Source: JANXQE01 sp035294005
GTDB taxonomy: Bacteria; Verrucomicrobiota; Verrucomicrobiia; Limisphaerales; UBA8199
Assembly (NCBI GenBank): GCA_035294005.1
Contig: DATGLT010000342.1
Location: forward strand, 1 to 50,003
Reading direction: 5' to 3'
Length of the DNA: 50,003 nt
Shown: positions 1 to 7,810 of the stretch, one piece after another
Position numbering within the stretch: position 1 is the stretch's first letter
Layout: the number at the start of each line of letters is the position of its first letter
Made by a program: the position numbers and the translations under genes
The notes under the pieces: generated by a model
Seen by the model: the letters and a program-made list of their open reading frames with translations, nothing else
Database searches by the model: none
Told to the model about the DNA's origin: nothing

Positions 1-2
1 CA

Positions 3-2507
3 TTGGGAGAGTTTCTTGTGGTTAAGGACTTGTCCGGCAGCATGCGAGTCCCGTACCGGGGTTTGAGCTATTACAACCCGGGCAGCCTTGTGGAGTTGTT
101 CGCTTATCCCTTGAAGAGATTTCCCGAGCTCGTCATGACCAACATCATGGTCAAAATTGTGCCACCAGACTCTTCCAATGAAGAACCCCCGGCGGTAATC
201 AGTCCTCCCACGGCTCCGAATACGAACCTTGCCACCCTGGTGAAGATCTCCCAGGTGCGAAAACTTTCCGCGCAGGAAGCATCCCGCGGGTACCCGGTGG
301 CTATCGAGGGTGTTGTCACCTACTGCGACCGGACCTCTTACCTTCAGTTCATTCAGGATGGCACCTCCGGGATCTATTTTGATCTGACCAAAATCGACAG
401 TAACCTGGAACTTCACCCCGGGAAACGAATCCGAGTTCAGGGTTTCAGCGGGCCAGGGGATTATGCGCCTGTGCTTATAAGCCAATCGGTGGAGGTACTG
501 GGCGAGGCGAAGTTTCCGGCGCCGGAGAATGTAAGTTTTTCCAAGTTGATGAACGGCGATTTCGACAGCCAGTGGGTGCTCTTGCAGGGTGTGGTGCGGA
601 ACCAGTGGCTCGAAACCAATTCATCAACCTTGGCTCTCTTTGCGGGCGACGGGCTCATGAAAGTCGTTCTGCACGCTCCCTTGCCGTCGAGCCTGGCCAC
701 AAACTTCATCGATGCCGGAGTGGAAGTTCGCGGAGTCTGCCGCACTATCTTCGATGATCATCGGAGGCTCCAGTCGGTTGAACTGGAAGTACCGGACTGG
801 GATCAACTCACAATCAAAGCGCCGCCCATACCGGATCCGTTCAAACTTTCCGTGCGTCCGGTCAGCGATCTGTTTCAGTTCCATGCCGATGCCGGCGAAC
901 AGCACCGGGCGCGGCTCATGGGAGTAGTCACCTTGAGCCGAGCGGATGGTTCGTTTTATCTCCAGGACGCGAGTGGGGGCCTGGAAATCCAGCCCGCAGC
1001 CGGCGCAACCGCGCCCACTCCTGGCAGCATGGCCGATGTAGTGGGCTTTCCAGTGATTGTCGACAGGGCAGCCACGCTGCAGGAAGCCGTGTTTCATCAT
1101 ATGCGCGGAGGAGCCGCCCTGGAACCGGCCGAGCTCAAACCGGACACTGTTGTTGAAGAGACTCTTCAATCAACCCTGGTCCGGGTTCAGGGTCAGGTCC
1201 TGGGACATTTCTCGCATGGAGCCGAAGAGGTGCTGACGGTTCGGTTCGGACAGCGGCCAATCGATGCGGTCCTGGAAAAGCAATCGGGCGACGATCGACT
1301 GGATGACATTGAACCGGGCGCGCTCGTGAGGCTCACTGGGGTCTACGAAGGTCAGCGAAGCTCAGCTTCCGCAGGCCAGGCATTTCGTTTATTGCTGCGC
1401 TCGCCGACCGACGTGGCAGTTTTGTCGCTCCCAACCTGGTGGACGGTCCGGCGAACACTTTGGGCATTGGCCGCCGTTGGGGGAGTTTTGCTGCTGGCCC
1501 TGGGTTGGGTCCGCTCACTGCGCCGGCAAGTACGCCAACGAACGAGCGAACTTCACGAGGAAATCGACCATCATCGGCGCACGGAAGCCAGGTTGGAAGC
1601 CGAGATTGCCGAACGCAAGCGGATGGAAAGCGAGGTCGAACGCAGTCACCAGGAATTGATTACGGCTTCGCGCCAGGCGGGTATGGCCGAGGTGGCGACC
1701 AGCGTCTTGCACAACGTCGGCAATGTCTTGAACAGCGTCAATGTGTCCGCCGGGCTTGTGAGTGAAAAAATCCGCAACTCCAAGGTCACCAACCTGTCCC
1801 GTGTGGCCGAGCTGATTAAGGAACATTCGGGGAACCTTTCGATTTACCTTGAAAATGATCCGAAGGGAAAGCAACTGCCGCAGTATCTGAGCAGGTTGGC
1901 CCAGCACCTGGATAGCGAACAAAAGGCCATTCTGGCCGAACTCGACTCGCTCGCCAAAAATGTGGAGCACATCAAGGGCATTGTCGGCATGCAGCAAAAC
2001 TACGCAAAGGTCTTTGGGTCAGCCGAGCCGATCAAACCCACCGAACTGGTTGAGGACGCCCTGAGGCTGAACGGCGGCGCCCTGGTTCGGCACGAAGTGA
2101 AAGTGATTCGCGAGTACGAGCCAAACCTGCCTGAGATCACCGTCGATAAGCACAAACTCCTGCAGATCCTGGTCAACCTCATTTGCAACGCAAAGAAGGC
2201 TTGCGATGAGTCCCTGTATCCAGAAAAGCTCCTGACGGTGAAAGTGGCCCGGAGCGAGGATCGCTTGAAGATCTCCGTCATTGATAATGGCGTGGGGATT
2301 CCCAAAGAGAATCTGACCCGCATCTTTAACCACGGTTTTACGACGCGGAAAGATGGACATGGGTTCGGCCTGCATAGCGGCGCTTTGGCCGCCAAGGAAA
2401 TGGGAGGATCGCTCATCGCACACAGTGATGGGCATGGAAAAGGCGCCAGTTTCACGGTTGAGTTGCCGGTTCAAAGCAAACCCGCTGAGCCCGACCCCGC
2501 TATTTAA
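3..2507 (+). CDS. Sensor histidine kinase with repeated OB-like extracytoplasmic domains (5' truncated)
   Basis: The reading frame is open to the window edge, so the true start is probably upstream. Residues 1-53 resemble the second half of a module seen again at about 295-370, so the first repeat is cut. Related beta-rich modules follow at about 75-165, 175-265, 295-370 and 385-470, each with a 'GVV/GQV' strand, a 'FxQDxxxGI' type strand and a 'PGxxxxVxGF' strand, which suggests OB folds. One membrane span lies near 480-500, then a coiled coil to about 550, a dimerisation helix around H570 (motif VLHNVGNVLNSV) and an HATPase domain with N box (LVNLICNAKKA), G1 (DNGVGIP) and G2 (GHGFGLHS). 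It should autophosphorylate in the cytoplasm in response to a signal outside the inner membrane. No receiver gene adjoins it, so its partner is unknown. The kinase call is firm; the OB-fold assignment is inference from pattern. Confidence 0.88.
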   Translation: MGEFLVVKDLSGSMRVPYRGLSYYNPGSLVELFAYPLKRFPELVMTNIMVKIVPPDSSNEEPPAVISPPTAPNTNLATLVKISQVRKLSAQEASRGYPVAIEGVVTYCDRTSYLQFIQDGTSGIYFDLTKIDSNLELHPGKRIRVQGFSGPGDYAPVLISQSVEVLGEAKFPAPENVSFSKLMNGDFDSQWVLLQGVVRNQWLETNSSTLALFAGDGLMKVVLHAPLPSSLATNFIDAGVEVRGVCRTIFDDHRRLQSVELEVPDWDQLTIKAPPIPDPFKLSVRPVSDLFQFHADAGEQHRARLMGVVTLSRADGSFYLQDASGGLEIQPAAGATAPTPGSMADVVGFPVIVDRAATLQEAVFHHMRGGAALEPAELKPDTVVEETLQSTLVRVQGQVLGHFSHGAEEVLTVRFGQRPIDAVLEKQSGDDRLDDIEPGALVRLTGVYEGQRSSASAGQAFRLLLRSPTDVAVLSLPTWWTVRRTLWALAAVGGVLLLALGWVRSLRRQVRQRTSELHEEIDHHRRTEARLEAEIAERKRMESEVERSHQELITASRQAGMAEVATSVLHNVGNVLNSVNVSAGLVSEKIRNSKVTNLSRVAELIKEHSGNLSIYLENDPKGKQLPQYLSRLAQHLDSEQKAILAELDSLAKNVEHIKGIVGMQQNYAKVFGSAEPIKPTELVEDALRLNGGALVRHEVKVIREYEPNLPEITVDKHKLLQILVNLICNAKKACDESLYPEKLLTVKVARSEDRLKISVIDNGVGIPKENLTRIFNHGFTTRKDGHGFGLHSGALAAKEMGGSLIAHSDGHGKGASFTVELPVQSKPAEPDPAI

Positions 2508-2582
2508 GGTCTCACGCGAAGGCGGATCGGTCTTGTCTCTTTCCCGGTTGCCTTTGCCATGGCTTGGAATCAAGATGCCGTC

Positions 2583-4676
2583 ATGCTCAACTTGACCCAG
2601 TTCGCGGCGCGGACGTCAGCTGTTGCGGCCTGTTTGATGGGAGCGTTGGCATGGCCGATGAGCATCTCGGCCGGGGAGAAAGATATTGTGATCAATGAGA
2701 TCATGTATCACCCCCCGCTCGAGATGGAGGATTTGCAATATGTCGAGTTGTTTAACCGCGGAAGTTCATCGGTCGACCTGTCAGATTGGTCCTTCAGCAA
2801 AGGAATCAAATTCACTTTCCCTAAACAAACCCGGATTGAGCCGGGCGAGTACCTCGTTGTTTGCCGCGATGCAAAGTTGTTCGCCGGCAACTACGGGCGC
2901 CAGATTCGCGCTATCGGCGATTTCTCAGGAAGGCTAAGTCATAGGGGAGAAAAAATAGAACTCAGCAACGCCGCCGGGGTTCGTGTGGATGCCGTGAAAT
3001 ATTCCGACACCGAACCGTGGCCAACCGGGCCCGACGGGCATTCTACATCGCTGGAGCGGATCTGTCCCGACGGACCTTCGGATGATCCTGCGAATTGGGC
3101 CGGCTCCGCCATGCCGCCTTTTGAAAAACCCGCCGGCAGCCCCGGCCGCCGCAATGACAGTTTCTCCCCGGCGCCGGCGCCGTTGATCTCCGAAGTCACC
3201 TTCAAAACTCCGGCCCCGGAAGCGGAAGCGACGGTCAAGGCTCGAATTTCAGACAGCGCAGGGGTCAAATCAGCAAGCTTGCTTTGGTACGCGGCTTCGC
3301 GCGGAAACCGGGCGACCGAAACCGAGATCGCAATGGAAAGAATTTCGGGCGACGAACGAAACGGCTTTTACCAGGCCAGGATCGCCGGCCAACCCTCGGG
3401 AACGCTCGTGCGGTTCCGCATCAAAGCGCAAAACGAGAAAGCGGCGCGATTCCAGCCCGGCCCGAACGAGCCTCTTCCCACGTATTCCTATTCAACCATC
3501 GTCAACACCAATACGGCGCATATCCCCTTTGCCTACGTGATTAACGTTTCGCGGTCGCTGCCGGAAAACAACAGCCGCGTATGGAACGGCAGATTCTACG
3601 ATGTCCAAACGCCGCCTACCCGTGGCGGCGCGGCGTTTGTGTATGTTCCACCCGCAGGTGGCGAAGTCCTGACCTTTGATCACGTCTATGTGCGGCCCCG
3701 AAAGGGCGGCCTGAAAGTTCACTTCAAGAAAGAGCACAGTTTCAAAGGCATGACCGGCATCAATATCATCTTCGAGAATTCACCACGTTGGCTGCTTTCC
3801 GAACCCATGGCTTATGAGCTTTATCGCCTGGCGGGAGTTCCGGCGTGCCTGACCGAGCATCTGCGGTTGTGGGTGGATGGCCGGCTGTACGGCTATTACC
3901 TGATGATCGAGCAACCAAACAAGGCATTCCTCAATCGCAACGCCAGAAACGACAGCGGCTCTCTTTACAAGGTCTACTGGATGTACCAGGGGCTGGTTGA
4001 TCAGCACCACAAAAAGACCAAGCCAGCCTGCGAACCGGACGACCTCGTCAGCCTCGAAGCAGGCCTGACCCGCACCTCCGGTCAACAACAGTGGAATTTC
4101 ATTCAGAAAACTTTCAACGTGGACGAATTCACCGGTTATTACGCCATTAACATGTGCATTCAGAACTGGGATGGTTTTTTCAACAACTACTACATTTACC
4201 ACGACGAAAAAGGCACCGGTAAATGGGAAATGTATCCGTGGGACGAGGACAAGACCTGGGGAGATTACGACGGCGCCTCCCGCAACTATGATTGGTACGA
4301 GATGCCGTTGACCTTCGGAATGGATACCGGACGAGAGCGCAACCGGGGATTTTTCGGCGGCAACGGGAGCTGGTGGCGACCCCCGGGCTGGTTCTCCGGT
4401 CCGCTCCTGGCCAACCCGCAGTTTCGGAAAACCTTCCTCAATCGGTTGAATGAGATCTGCCTTAATTCATTCACGGAAGAAAAAATGTTTCCGTTGATCG
4501 ACGCGATGGAAAAGAGGTTGGAGCCTGAAATTGCAATCCATGCCCGGCTTCGGGGCCAGAGCCCTCGCGAGGCCCTGGGCAGGTTTTACGACGACATTCA
4601 ATCCCTCCGCAACCAGGTCAAGTACCGGCGCCAGTTCATCCTGGAACAAATTCCAAAAGATCCCGGAGCTCGCTGA
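2583..4676 (+). CDS. Exported lamin-tail / CotH kinase family protein
   Basis: The chosen start (residue MLNLTQ) gives a signal peptide ending near SISAGE. An in-frame ATG at 2559 would add eight residues, and neither start has a clear ribosome binding site. Residues about 35-145 form a lamin-tail domain (INEIMYHPP, ELFNRG, DLSDWSF), a fold found at the front of many secreted bacterial proteins. The C-terminal half has CotH hallmarks: WVDGRLYGYYLMIEQPNK, an NNYYIYH segment and PWDEDKTWG, the acidic cluster that binds metal and ATP in the atypical CotH kinases. CotH proteins phosphorylate spore-coat proteins in Bacillus, but in this kind of organism the substrate is unknown and the protein is probably exported. 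It lacks the Y...W...FYR tail seen on the other secreted proteins of the window. It lies 75 bases after the kinase on the same strand. Confidence 0.87.
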   Translation: MLNLTQFAARTSAVAACLMGALAWPMSISAGEKDIVINEIMYHPPLEMEDLQYVELFNRGSSSVDLSDWSFSKGIKFTFPKQTRIEPGEYLVVCRDAKLFAGNYGRQIRAIGDFSGRLSHRGEKIELSNAAGVRVDAVKYSDTEPWPTGPDGHSTSLERICPDGPSDDPANWAGSAMPPFEKPAGSPGRRNDSFSPAPAPLISEVTFKTPAPEAEATVKARISDSAGVKSASLLWYAASRGNRATETEIAMERISGDERNGFYQARIAGQPSGTLVRFRIKAQNEKAARFQPGPNEPLPTYSYSTIVNTNTAHIPFAYVINVSRSLPENNSRVWNGRFYDVQTPPTRGGAAFVYVPPAGGEVLTFDHVYVRPRKGGLKVHFKKEHSFKGMTGINIIFENSPRWLLSEPMAYELYRLAGVPACLTEHLRLWVDGRLYGYYLMIEQPNKAFLNRNARNDSGSLYKVYWMYQGLVDQHHKKTKPACEPDDLVSLEAGLTRTSGQQQWNFIQKTFNVDEFTGYYAINMCIQNWDGFFNNYYIYHDEKGTGKWEMYPWDEDKTWGDYDGASRNYDWYEMPLTFGMDTGRERNRGFFGGNGSWWRPPGWFSGPLLANPQFRKTFLNRLNEICLNSFTEEKMFPLIDAMEKRLEPEIAIHARLRGQSPREALGRFYDDIQSLRNQVKYRRQFILEQIPKDPGAR

Positions 4677-4700
4677 AGTCGGCCCCCGCCGGAACCCCAG

Positions 4701-5279
4701 CTATTTGCCGTAACGAAAGCAGTCGACCGTATGGTCGTTCACCATTCCGACCGCTTGCATGAAGGCATAGCAGATCGTCGAGCCGACAAATTTAAACCCC
4801 CGCCTTAACAAGTCCTTGCTGAACGCGTCGGACACGGGTGTGCGAGCCGGGATCTCTTTAAGTGATTTCCAGTGATTGCGCACGGGCTCCCCGCCAACAA
4901 AGCCCCACACGTACTTGTCAAAACTTCCGAATTCTTTGCGCACCTTGATAAACGATTGCGCATTTTGCACGGCGGCGCGGATCTTCAGCTCGTTTCGTAC
5001 GATGCCAGGATCTGCCAGGAGAATTCGCATTTTGCGCGCGTCATAGCGCGCGACTTTGGCAGCGTTAAAATTATCGAAGGCGATGCGGTAGTTCTGCCGT
5101 TTGCGCAGGATCGTTAGCCAGCTCAGTCCCGCCTGAGCGCCTTCAAGTATGAGGAATTCGAACAGGAGACGATCGTCATGAATCGGGACTCCCCATTCGT
5201 GATCGTGGTAAGCGCTGTACAGGTCCCCTTTCGCCCACGCGCAACGCACCGGCTCGGGCGGATTGGCGGTTGAATTCAT
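4701..5279 (-). CDS. tag: DNA-3-methyladenine glycosylase I
   Basis: This 192-residue protein has the usual Tag length (about 187). It starts with the family's RCAWAKGDLYSAYHDHEWG segment, which carries the first zinc Cys (C13) and His (H25 or H27). The acidic residue E41 in LFEFLILEGAQAGLSW matches the active-site Glu. The C-terminal MQAVGMVNDHTVDCF supplies the second His/Cys pair. The enzyme excises 3-methyladenine from alkylated DNA and leaves an abasic site. An AP endonuclease (nfo) lies 2 kb away on the same strand and could process such sites, though the two are not in one operon. It converges with the CotH gene with a gap of only 24 bases; no terminator hairpin is visible there. Confidence 0.95.
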   Translation of the reverse strand: MNSTANPPEPVRCAWAKGDLYSAYHDHEWGVPIHDDRLLFEFLILEGAQAGLSWLTILRKRQNYRIAFDNFNAAKVARYDARKMRILLADPGIVRNELKIRAAVQNAQSFIKVRKEFGSFDKYVWGFVGGEPVRNHWKSLKEIPARTPVSDAFSKDLLRRGFKFVGSTICYAFMQAVGMVNDHTVDCFRYGK

Positions 5280-5298
5280 CCTTGAGCCAAGCCGGATG

Positions 5299-6069
5299 TC
5301 ATCGGCCCAGCGAGCCCGGCAAGAAAAAGTCAGGGCTTTGAATATGCCGGATGAAGGCTTCAGCCTGGCTGTAGCCGCTTTCGATTCCGCGCATGCGGGT
5401 TACCGCTTGTTGAAGCGCGTAGAATTTATCCGGGGCCTGGCTTGCATGCGCATAGCAGGCGGCCTTTTTGCGAGGTTCTTCTTTCGAGATATCGACGTAG
5501 TGAGTTGGAGCGAACTGCAGAGTGTCTTCGCCATTAGACACCTCGTAGTAGTATAGGGCGAAGGACTTGCCCATGCGCAGCCAGGCATCATAAACGAGCA
5601 TGGAAATGGCGCGATGGTCTGCGTGATTGTCGATCGGCCAATGCGTGAACACCACGTCGGGGTTTTCTCGTTCAAGTAAGGCGCGGAACTCCCGGTAGTG
5701 AATTGGGTCCACCACGGCTGCGCCGTCGATCTGTCCCGCAAAAACAGGACGCGCTTTCAGGAGGTCGCATGCCCTGGAGGCTTCGCCGGACCGCATGCCT
5801 TTTGGGTCGGGGCTACCCTCCGGCTCGCCTTTGTTGAGATAAATCAGCACCGCCTCGTGGCCCAACTCGGTATATCGCGCAATCGTACCCCCGCAACCGT
5901 ACTCGGGGTCGCCAGGGTGCCCACCCGTGACGACAACCTTCAGTTTTCCGGCGGCCCGTTTGGTTTGGAGCCCTTGTTTTTCAGTCTCCGCAATAGGATC
6001 GCGGCCGGCCAGGGCAAGCGTGGCGCCAGCCAGTCCTTTGAGCAAAATATCACGCCGGGAAAATTCCAT
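5299..6069 (-). CDS. PIG-L family (LmbE-like) deacetylase with Tat-like signal
   Basis: The start is set at the Met that begins MEFSRRDILLKGLAG, a twin-arginine-type leader (SRRDILLKG) with a hydrophobic stretch ending near LALAG. A start eight codons upstream at 6093 would spoil the leader. The mature part opens with VVVTGGHPGDPEYGCGG, the PIG-L zinc site in its GGHPGDPE variant (AHPDDE in most relatives). It continues with THWPIDNHADHRAIS, the second zinc-binding block. Family members hydrolyse N-acetyl groups on GlcNAc-containing substrates such as mycothiol precursors, GlcNAc-PI or oligosaccharides. The substrate here cannot be told. The Tat leader implies export of the folded metalloenzyme. 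It follows tag's start by 19 bases on the same strand but is transcribed first. Confidence 0.9.
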   Translation of the reverse strand: MEFSRRDILLKGLAGATLALAGRDPIAETEKQGLQTKRAAGKLKVVVTGGHPGDPEYGCGGTIARYTELGHEAVLIYLNKGEPEGSPDPKGMRSGEASRACDLLKARPVFAGQIDGAAVVDPIHYREFRALLERENPDVVFTHWPIDNHADHRAISMLVYDAWLRMGKSFALYYYEVSNGEDTLQFAPTHYVDISKEEPRKKAACYAHASQAPDKFYALQQAVTRMRGIESGYSQAEAFIRHIQSPDFFLPGSLGR

Positions 6070-6185
6070 TGTGGTGCAAGGGATTTTGGCCATGCGACTT
6101 GCGCAGTCAATGATTTATCAACGACAACCCCGGACGAGCTCACGGATGGGAACCCGCAGCGTCATTTGTTGGGGTTAAGACCCCA

Positions 6186-6213
6186 TTGTTGCACGTTAAC
6201 CTTAGATTATTAT
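6186..6213 (+). promoter_or_regulatory. Possible sigma70-like promoter
   Basis: TTGTTG, a 16-base gap, then TATTAT (five of six matches to TATAAT). It reads toward the terminator at 6251-6280 and has no plus-strand protein gene downstream. The -35 match is weak. Confidence 0.3.
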
Positions 6214-6219
6214 GGCTAC

Positions 6220-6280
6220 GGTTCCTTGTAATGGTGGTTAGTTAGGTTCAGGCGGCTCTGAGTGGAGCCGCCTTCTTCTT
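6220..6280 (+). ncRNA. Candidate small RNA of about 60 nt
   Basis: This is inferred from a promoter-like sequence just upstream and an intrinsic terminator at its end. No known RNA family is recognised. The transcript would have a short unpaired head (ACGGTTCCTTGTAATGG) followed by the terminator stem. A real short peptide or a stray terminator are the alternatives. Confidence 0.25.
6251..6280 (+). terminator. Intrinsic terminator hairpin
   Basis: Perfect 8-bp stem GGCGGCTC / GAGCCGCC with loop TGAGTG, followed by TTCTTCTT on the plus strand. On the minus strand the stem is followed by TGAACCTAAC, which is not U-rich, so it fits a plus-strand transcript better than the isochorismatase gene that ends at 6291. 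Confidence 0.55.
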
Positions 6281-6290
6281 GTACACCAGG

Positions 6291-6860
6291 CTATTTTGTT
6301 GCCGGAACAAACGAGAGGTTTGAGGAGGGCACCACCCGAATTCCGCGGCTGGAAGAACTTTCGCCCCATGCCCAGTTGAAGTGATCCCGGATGGCGGAGG
6401 CCTTCAACCCGGGCGCATCATTTGTGGTGTGGGCATCGGAAACAATGCAGACCTCGAAATCCCGGCTGGCCGCATTGCGCACCGTTGAATCGACGCAGAA
6501 ATCAGTGGCATAGCCCATCACCACGATACGTTGTATAAGGCGTGAGTGAAGGATTTCCTGGAGTGGGGTGCCGTAAAACGCGTCGGCAGTCTTTTTCCGA
6601 ACAAAGACATCCCCCGAAAGGCAATGCAGGTCCGGGTGCACCTGCCAATCGTCGGTTTCGGGCAGCATCCAATCGCCGTCGGGGGGACCCTCGTGCTGAA
6701 CGAAAATGACAGGTACTCCAGCGGCGCGCGCTTTTGCAAGGGATGAATTGATCCGCGCAATGACCGCCTGGGCTTCGAAAGGAGGTGGGTTAGTTGCGAA
6801 CAGGCCTTTTTGGACGTCGATCACCAGCACTGCCGCCCGTGCTGCGGAGAGCTTTTCCAT
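6291..6860 (-). CDS. Isochorismatase-fold cysteine hydrolase
   Basis: The start is the Met of MEKLSAARAAVLVIDVQKG. The frame is open further upstream, but that part is the opposite-frame tail of nfo. The three catalytic residues of the family are visible: D15 in VIDVQKG, K89 (or K90) in VRKKTADAF and C122 in ATDFCVDSTV, followed by the usual AHTTNDA segment. At 189 residues it has normal family length. Members hydrolyse nicotinamide, N-carbamoyl amines, ureas or isochorismate. The YATDFCVDST motif with an EGPPDGDW loop resembles generic amidohydrolases, so no substrate is proposed. It overlaps the 3' end of nfo by 71 bases and is probably co-transcribed with it. No clear ribosome binding site is seen, so translation may depend on ribosomes arriving from nfo. 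Confidence 0.88.
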   Translation of the reverse strand: MEKLSAARAAVLVIDVQKGLFATNPPPFEAQAVIARINSSLAKARAAGVPVIFVQHEGPPDGDWMLPETDDWQVHPDLHCLSGDVFVRKKTADAFYGTPLQEILHSRLIQRIVVMGYATDFCVDSTVRNAASRDFEVCIVSDAHTTNDAPGLKASAIRDHFNWAWGESSSSRGIRVVPSSNLSFVPATK

Positions 6861-7776
6861 GAACCACAATCCGCTTGGGATTAACTGCGCGCAAGCGCGG
6901 GTGTTCCCCGCTTTTGCGTGGAGAGCGTTGCGACCGGACCAGGGACCGGAGCACCGCGAGATTCTCAACGTCTTCGGCCAGGTCTTTAGATTTCGGTGTC
7001 TCCAGGCAGCCGGGCACTTTCCCAAAACGCGGGTCATTGACAATGTGACGGAACGCGGACCGGCCGATGAGCCCTTCCCCGATGTGGGCGTGGCGATCCA
7101 CTCGAGAGCCCAAATCCGTTTTGGAATCGTTCAAATGAAAAGCAAGCACTTGATCCAGCCCAATCAGAGTTAAGACCTCATCGATTGCCTCGTCCCAGCC
7201 TTTTGCCGATCGAATGTTATAACCCGCCGCAAAAAGATGAGCGGTATCCAGACAGACCCCGAGGCGATCGGGCCGATTCACTTTATCAAAAATGGCGGCG
7301 AGGTGAGCGATTTTGTTACCAAGACAAGTGCCCTGCCCTGCGGTGTTTTCGAGGGCGATCCGCACCGGTAGATTCCGTGTTGAGGCCACGGCCTGATTCA
7401 ACCCCGCTACGATTTGAGAAATCCCCGCCTGTTCACCTGCTCCTAAGTGTGCGCCGGGATGCATCACCAGAAAAGGCAGGTCCAAGGCGGCGGCAAACTC
7501 GATTTCCTGCACCAGAGAGCGGATCGACAGGTCCCGATTTTTCGAGGAAGGCGCTCCAAGGTTGACGAGATAACCTGCGTGGCCGAATACGGCTTGAATC
7601 CCCGTCTCGGCGAGCGCCGTGTTATAAAGCGCTATGTCAGTAGCCGAAGGCGGCTTGCCAAACCATTGCATGTTGTTTTTGACGAAGATCTGGCAGATAT
7701 CGCCGCCAATCTTACGCGCCCTTTGAAGAGCGGTATGAACCCCGCCAGCGGTAGAACAGTGCGCGCCGAAAAGCAT
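6790..7776 (-). CDS. nfo: Deoxyribonuclease IV / AP endonuclease with odd C-terminal extension
   Basis: The family core runs from MLFGAHCSTAGG, the normal Nfo N terminus, which fixes the start. All blocks that carry the three zinc ions are present: FGHAGYLVN, MHPGAH, LENTAG, CLDTAHLFAAG, FHLNDSKTD, RHAHIGEG and CLETPK. The enzyme cuts the backbone 5' of abasic sites and removes 3' blocking groups. Nfo normally ends near 'EDVENLAVLRSL'. Here the frame runs about 50 residues further through a basic, low-complexity tail (RSQRSPRKSGEHPR..., ending KRPVRN) that overlaps the next gene by 71 bases. The tail could be a genuine extension or the result of a lost stop or a frameshift. It is the gene after E2 of the dehydrogenase operon, 34 bases away. 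Confidence 0.93.
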   Translation of the reverse strand: MLFGAHCSTAGGVHTALQRARKIGGDICQIFVKNNMQWFGKPPSATDIALYNTALAETGIQAVFGHAGYLVNLGAPSSKNRDLSIRSLVQEIEFAAALDLPFLVMHPGAHLGAGEQAGISQIVAGLNQAVASTRNLPVRIALENTAGQGTCLGNKIAHLAAIFDKVNRPDRLGVCLDTAHLFAAGYNIRSAKGWDEAIDEVLTLIGLDQVLAFHLNDSKTDLGSRVDRHAHIGEGLIGRSAFRHIVNDPRFGKVPGCLETPKSKDLAEDVENLAVLRSLVRSQRSPRKSGEHPRLRAVNPKRIVVHGKALRSTGGSAGDRRPKRPVRN

Positions 7777-7810
7777 TGGGAATATCGAATGGCCCGGACC
7801 CGAGCGCCTG

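Larger units (their letters stand above)
6070..6290. other. Intergenic region with hairpins and an orphan plus-strand transcription unit
   Basis: Both flanking genes are on the minus strand. The gap holds a TGGGG-N6-CCCCA hairpin at 6170-6185, a sigma70-like plus-strand promoter at 6186-6213 and a strong plus-strand terminator hairpin at 6251-6280. A nine-residue open frame (ATG at 6212, TAG at 6239-6241) lies between them, without a Shine-Dalgarno sequence. Confidence 0.5.
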
